From: Globisporangium splendens
Taxonomy: Eukaryota; Oomycota; Peronosporomycetes; Pythiales; Pythiaceae
Assembly: GCA_006386115.1 (NCBI GenBank)
Contig: VFIW01000043.1
Span: forward strand, 62,001 to 126,000
Length of the DNA: 64,000 bases
Direction: 5' to 3'
Positions 59,269 to 64,000 of the stretch are shown piece by piece. The translations under genes were made by a program, and so were the position numbers. Numbering within the stretch: position 1 is the stretch's first letter; every line of letters begins with the position of its first letter. Under the pieces are notes generated by a model, which saw only the letters and a program-made list of their open reading frames with translations, was not told where the DNA came from and made no database searches.

Positions 59269-61182
59269 CTAGTATTCGTCCGATGGCGACGCCCATGAAG
59301 GCTCAGGGACTTGGAACACGTGCCCATCAAGCTACGATCGTAGATAAAAACAAAGTCAGATGCACGCCACATACATGAGGTAGTAGATTAATGAGGTAAC
59401 GAACCTTGTATACAAGGGCGTGAAGCCAAATCTTGGAACAGTGCAACTGCGTTTCATTGAATGCCTCGTCGGCACCAATGTAGCACCACGAGCAGGTGCG
59501 TTTCATGAACTCGTCTTCGCTTTCATTGGGTTGTTGTGGCGCTGAGAAATCCACTTCCTTCTTCGGAGGTAGCTCGTTCTTTTTCTCTTTGGCCTTGGCG
59601 ATCTCCTCCTGTCGCTCTTTGCTTTCGCCAAAGTGCAACTCGCCACCGTAGCACGGATCGTTCGCGATCGGGAAGCCAATCAGCTGTAGGTGAAGGCGAA
59701 TTTGGTGCGTGCGGCCCGTGATCGGCTTGCACTTGAGCAGACTCGTCGAGTTTCCATGACGCACGAGACTCACCAGCGTTTCCGAAGGTTTCCCGTCACC
59801 ATGACACTCCCACACAGCGTCACGAGCAGAAAGACATCGCAATGGGCAGCTGATGTGAATTTGACCTTCGTCCGTGAACGTGATCTCGCTGGCTGAGCAT
59901 CTTGCTTTTGCGTCTTCGATGAGCTTCTGCTTGATTTCATCCGTGAATGCTGTTGGAAAGTGGCCGCGACCGCGCGCCAAGTACGTCTTGGACGCTTGCC
60001 GGTCAGCTAACAGTGAATTTCATTCAACGGCATTGTTAGGGCACGCCGTTCTTCAGAGAAACATGTCGCACATACTTTTAACTGATGCACCCACTCACCA
60101 ATGCACGAGGACAGTGATTTGGCCTTCGCGACAGTCTTCGCAAACAGCACAATGCCTGCACATTCCACCACACCAGAGAATTGTCATCAATAGGCTGGAA
60201 ATCAGAACGCTTAGCTTTGATTAAAGCATCATCAGCACCTGAGGTGAGGCGATCGAGTCGATGCACGATATTGAGCTGCGGAAGATCGGGTCGAGCGTGC
60301 TGCACGATAGAGTGTAGCGAGTTGTGGCGGTACGCGCCGCAGGGGTGCGTCGGGATGGACGGAGGCTTGGACACGACCAACTGCACACAGACACATACGT
60401 AGCAATAATGAGATCATGAGATGGGTTATCAACCCACTTGTAGAGCAACACTGTGGATTCACCAAGTCATCGTCTTCGTAGACAAACGCCACTTCTTGTG
60501 CGGACACGGGCGGTTCGTGGCGGTGCGCCTTGTGGATGATCAGGTCGCCGTTCTTGAGGATCGTGTCCGGCGGCACGATGGCGTGGTTCACAGTGATTCG
60601 CCCCGACTGGAGCGCAAATTTCTATCATATCGTACAAAATTAAAAGCAACGTGAATGAGACGATGGCCAAATTGCAGTGCAGCTACACGTGCAGCTACGC
60701 ACGTAATACTCGGGCGAATTGGCTCCAAACTCCTTGGTGAACACGGAGAGCACGTCCTGGCCGTACCAGCGCTCCTTCGCGTATGTTCGGAACTCGTACA
60801 CGTACGGCTTGACCATGCGGTATCCTGTGAAGCATAGCATGCACAGCGCCATGTCAGTACCAGCAAACAACAGTGTGAATATATATGGCTTACCACTTGC
60901 AAAGGAGTACTCGGCGACTGGGGTCTGGAAGCGGTTCGCCTGCTTGTATTCGCGCTTGGCCTTCTTCTTGTTGGCTTGGCGCTCCTCGGCGGCCAGCGCG
61001 CGCTGCTGCTTCTTGCGCTGGCGCTTCGACAAGTTGTCTCCGCCATTCGCAGCCTCTGGCGCAGCAGCAGCTTCCACGACAGCGTCGGCAGCAGCGTCCG
61101 CTGCTGAGTCTTCAATTTGCGCACTCTGCGCGTCGTGATTGAGCGCGATGCTCGCCGCCTCCACCTCCTCGACCATTGTCAT
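59269..61182 (-). CDS. RluA-type pseudouridine synthase (RPUSD2/Pus8-9-like)
   Basis: Seven exons join in phase to 477 residues: 61182-60894, 60824-60703, 60621-60463, 60380-60239, 60155-60099, 60006-59405 and 59331-59269. The N-terminus is Ala/Glu-rich with a basic stretch (KRQRKKQQR), possibly a nuclear signal. An S4-like segment, FALQSGRITVNHAIV, is followed by the catalytic core: VVSKPPSIPTHPCG, then HRLDRLTSG with catalytic Asp233, and the RluA C-terminal motif KPITGRTHQIRLHLQLIGFPI with NDPCYGG. It isomerises uridine to pseudouridine in RNA, most likely cytoplasmic/mitochondrial tRNA or mRNA as in the yeast Pus8/Pus9 group; the target is inferred. Its stop is only 5 bp from the EFHC stop on the other strand. 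Confidence 0.92.
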
Positions 61183-61369
61183 TCGGAAGATGTGCGCGCC
61201 AATCGCCAATACTGAACGAGAAATGTGGACCACATGAATTAACCCCACAACATATATGCAAAACAGAGGTGCTATGCAAATAGAAAGAAATCAATATTGC
61301 AGCAAATAGGTAGTCATCTCTATATCTCTATCAGAAAAAAGAGCCCCTAGGAAAATGTGCTATATGCAA

Positions 61370-64000
61370 TTACGCAAGGCTGCTGGACGCCAGCAGCGGC
61401 ATGGTCACCGACGGCTTCTTGAACAGCAGCGACTTGTTCTCGTTGCCGCCGACGACCGGCGGGATGGTGGGCGGAGTGTAGTACCGCAGCAGCAGCGACG
61501 ACGTGACCACGGACACCGACGAGATGGCCATGGCGCCGCCCGCGAACATAGGCGGGATGCTGAAGCCGAACGGGAAGAGCAGCCCCGCCGCGAGCGGGAT
61601 CAGCAGGCAGTTGTAGCCGAGCGCCCAGACATAGTTGAGGCGGATGCGGTTGAAGATCGTGCGCGAGAGGTCGAGCGCCGTGATCACGTCCACGAGGTTC
61701 GACTTCATGAGCACCATGCCTGCCGTCTCGACGGCGATCTCCGTGCCGGCACCGATGGCGATGCCCAGATCTGCCTGCGCGAGCGCCGGCGAGTCGTTGA
61801 TGCCGTCGCCGACCATGGCCACGACGCGGCCGCTGCTCTGCAGCTTCTTGACCTTGGACGACTTCTCCGACGGCACCACCTCGGCCATGACGTTGCGGCG
61901 CTTGATGCCCAGCTGGTCCGCGATCGTGATCGCCGTCTTGGCGTTGTCACCCGTCACCATCCACACGTCGAGCCCCATGTCCGTGAGCTTCTTGATCGTG
62001 CGGATGGCCTCGGGCCGCGGCGCGTCCGCCACGCCGAACACGGCGCTCAGCTCGCCGTCCACACCCATGTAAATCGACGTCTTGCCGGCGCTCTGGAACG
62101 TCAGCGTCGCCTGGAAGAGCACGATGCTGTCCATGCGCTGCATGTTGTTGTCCACCATCCACTCCTTGTTGCCGATGACCACGTCGTGTGACCCGACGGA
62201 GCACGAGATGCCGCGGCCCGAGACGCCCGAGAAACTCGACGGCTGCTCCAACGTCTTCGAGATGATCTTGGCGTAGTCGATGATCGCCTTGCTAAGCGGA
62301 TGCTCGCTGCCGAGCTCCGCGCAGCCAGCCATGACGATCAGCTGCTCGGCGCTCAGCTTCTTGCTCAGGATCACGACGTCCGTCACGACCGGTTCGCCCA
62401 CAGTCAGCGTGCCCGTCTTGTCAAACAGGATCGTGTCGATGCTGTGCGCGGCTTCCAGTGGCTCGCCGCCCTTGATCAGTACGCCGTGCTCCGCGCCGAC
62501 GCCCGTGCCGACCATGACCGCCGTCGGCGTTGCCAGTCCGAGCGCACACGGACACGCGACGACCAGAGTCGCGATGCCGAAGTTGAACGCAAACACGAAC
62601 GAGCCGTCCGTGGACGGGATCCAGTCGCGCGGCACCACCTCCGAGACGCACAGAATGTACCACACCAGGAACGTCAGGGACGAGAGCACGAGCACGGCCG
62701 GCACGAAGATCGACGCGATGTAGTCGGCGTACGCCTGGATTGGCGCCTTGGACGTTTGCGCGTCCTCGACGAGACGGATGATCTGGCTCAGCGCCGTGTC
62801 ATTGCCCACGCCCGTGACCTTCATGTGGAAGAGCCCTTCGATGTTCACGGTCGCGCCCAGCACTTTGTCGCCCGGACCCTTCTTGATGGTCTTGGATTCG
62901 CCCGTGAGCATAGCCTCATTCAAGCGGCCCTCACCGTACACGACGACGCCGTCCGCTGGCACGGAGCACCCGCGCACGACCTTGAGGATGTCGCCGCGCT
63001 GCACCATCTCGATCGGCACGGTCTTCTCGTCCAGCACTTTGCTGCCGTCCTTGCTCATCACCAGCAGCGTCGCGGACTTGACTTGCAGATCCATCAACTT
63101 GCTCAGCGCTTCGGACGTTTTTCCCTTAGCGATCGCTTCCAGGTACTTGCCCAGCAGCACGAACGCGATCAGCATGGACGCCGTCATGAACATGTCGGGG
63201 CTTGAGACGCTCGACTCGTTCAGGTACGCGCCTCGACAGAGACTGAAGAGACCGTAGAAGTACGACGCGTTCGAGCCCATGGACACGAGGAACGACATGC
63301 CGAGCATGCGGTTCTTCAGGCCCTTCCATGCGTCCAGGTGGAACCGACGCGCCGAGTAGAGTTGCACCGGAGTCGACAGCACCGCGCCGAGCAGCGCCAT
63401 CCACGTCACGCCGCGGAACACGGACGTCATGAGCAGATCGTCTATCGGCGGGATGTTGCCCAGTATCATCATGATGACTAGGATCGGGAACGTGAACGCG
63501 ACGGCGATGAGGAAGTCGTTGCGATACCGCATGACCTCCTTGGCGCGCTGGTCGCCGAGCGCCTTCTGCGCTTCTTGGCCCGACACGTACGTCGCGTCGT
63601 ACCCGATGCCTTCGACGGTCTCCACCAGCGTGCGGATGCCCACGGCATCCTTGTCGAAGCGCACGGTTGCCTTCTCCGTCGCAAAGCTCACGACGGCCGA
63701 TACGACGCCAGGCGTCTGCTTCAACGCGCCTTCGACAGAGTTCGAGCACGAGTTGCACGTCATGCCGCCGATCAGGAGCACGATCTCGCCAACGTCGCTC
63801 GAGTTCGCAGCATCGTTGATGGACACGACAACGTCGTCAGACTTTGCTGTAAGCATGCCGCTGCTGCTTAGTGTACTGACACTCTTTTCAGCAATTGGGT
63901 GGCCTTCGTGCACCACAGTGGCATCGAATTTTGCGCCAACGCTTCGCACGACGTCGACGAGATCCGCATCTTGCAGCGCACTCGATGAGTCCACTTGGAC
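61370..64000 (-). CDS. Copper-transporting P1B-type ATPase (ATP7/HMA family), 5' end outside window
   Basis: The frame is open to the window edge, leaving the last 876 or so residues, and the true N-terminus lies beyond 64000. A heavy-metal-associated domain with GGMTCNSCSNSVEGAL is at about 75-140 of the visible part. Next come the membrane region, the actuator motif LTGESK, the ion-site VACPCALGLATPT in the sixth helix, the phosphorylation site LFDKTGTLT, the ATP-binding SEHPLSKAI, the hinge MVTGDN and MVGDGINDSPALAQADLG. The CPC motif marks Cu+ specificity. It pumps copper into the secretory path or out of the cell. Earlier metal-binding domains may exist upstream. Unlike the Ca2+-ATPase at 22 kb, the hinge motif GDGIND is intact here. 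Confidence 0.95.
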   Translation of the reverse strand, partial: VQVDSSSALQDADLVDVVRSVGAKFDATVVHEGHPIAEKSVSTLSSSGMLTAKSDDVVVSINDAANSSDVGEIVLLIGGMTCNSCSNSVEGALKQTPGVVSAVVSFATEKATVRFDKDAVGIRTLVETVEGIGYDATYVSGQEAQKALGDQRAKEVMRYRNDFLIAVAFTFPILVIMMILGNIPPIDDLLMTSVFRGVTWMALLGAVLSTPVQLYSARRFHLDAWKGLKNRMLGMSFLVSMGSNASYFYGLFSLCRGAYLNESSVSSPDMFMTASMLIAFVLLGKYLEAIAKGKTSEALSKLMDLQVKSATLLVMSKDGSKVLDEKTVPIEMVQRGDILKVVRGCSVPADGVVVYGEGRLNEAMLTGESKTIKKGPGDKVLGATVNIEGLFHMKVTGVGNDTALSQIIRLVEDAQTSKAPIQAYADYIASIFVPAVLVLSSLTFLVWYILCVSEVVPRDWIPSTDGSFVFAFNFGIATLVVACPCALGLATPTAVMVGTGVGAEHGVLIKGGEPLEAAHSIDTILFDKTGTLTVGEPVVTDVVILSKKLSAEQLIVMAGCAELGSEHPLSKAIIDYAKIISKTLEQPSSFSGVSGRGISCSVGSHDVVIGNKEWMVDNNMQRMDSIVLFQATLTFQSAGKTSIYMGVDGELSAVFGVADAPRPEAIRTIKKLTDMGLDVWMVTGDNAKTAITIADQLGIKRRNVMAEVVPSEKSSKVKKLQSSGRVVAMVGDGINDSPALAQADLGIAIGAGTEIAVETAGMVLMKSNLVDVITALDLSRTIFNRIRLNYVWALGYNCLLIPLAAGLLFPFGFSIPPMFAGGAMAISSVSVVTSSLLLRYYTPPTIPPVVGGNENKSLLFKKPSVTMPLLASSSLA

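Noticed and set aside
61355..63257. Long plus-strand frames opposite the copper ATPase
   Set aside because: Arg/His/Asp-rich shadow translations of a highly conserved P-type ATPase.

Overview
The window looks like a piece of an oomycete nuclear genome (Phytophthora/Pythium-like; the genus is inferred). The main evidence is a seven-transmembrane receptor fused to a phosphatidylinositol phosphate kinase, a fusion known from oomycetes. Supporting evidence is a near-consensus oomycete Initiator upstream of the glutathionyl-hydroquinone reductase gene, short GT-AG introns (mostly 50-100 bp), very compact gene spacing, and flagellar/dynein genes. Exon borders below were worked out by hand from GT/AG signals and reading phase; none has transcript support.

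Layout: 0-13.8 kb holds the tail of an RGG-box RNA-binding protein, a CIP2A-like gene (-), a glutathionyl-hydroquinone reductase (+), Raptor of TORC1 (-), a Tctex-type dynein light chain (+) and the GPCR-PIPK (-). A gene-poor stretch follows (13.8-16.5 kb) with a perfect hairpin and a few coding-like fragments. From 16.5 to 31 kb come glutamine-dependent NAD synthetase (+), a 13-exon AGC kinase with an N-terminal zinc finger (-), a PMCA-type Ca2+-ATPase (+, frameshifted), a ubiquitin-specific protease (-) and a C/H-type zinc-finger repeat protein (-). From 31 to 42.4 kb come a giant secreted Calx-beta protein (+, with an in-frame TGA), an Rh-type ammonium transporter (+) and a secreted alpha-amylase with two starch-binding modules (-). 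A second gene-poor stretch covers 42.4-45.3 kb. The right end holds PSMD5 (+), an FHA protein with two beta-adaptin-appendage-like modules (+), a secreted tyrosinase (-), NOP56 (+), an EFHC1-like DM10 protein (+, disrupted), an RluA-type pseudouridine synthase (-) and a copper P-type ATPase (-, cut by the window end).

Most neighbouring genes are arranged tail to tail with tiny gaps (5 bp for EFHC/pseudouridine synthase, 32 bp for dynein light chain/GPCR-PIPK). Functionally this is a mixed housekeeping and signalling block, not a cluster: lipid and nutrient signalling (GPCR-PIPK, Raptor, AGC kinase), ion and ammonium transport (PMCA, Cu-ATPase, Rh), protein turnover (USP, PSMD5), RNA modification (NOP56, pseudouridine synthase), cilium parts (EFHC, dynein light chain) and secreted enzymes (amylase, tyrosinase).

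The least ordinary items are the FHA plus duplicated adaptin-appendage architecture, the zinc finger fused to an AGC kinase, a CIP2A-like protein outside animals, and a set of disrupted genes. Most of the disruptions that can be pinned down sit in homopolymer runs, so sequencing error must be excluded before they are called pseudogenes. I found no CRISPR array, rRNA, tRNA or intact transposon.
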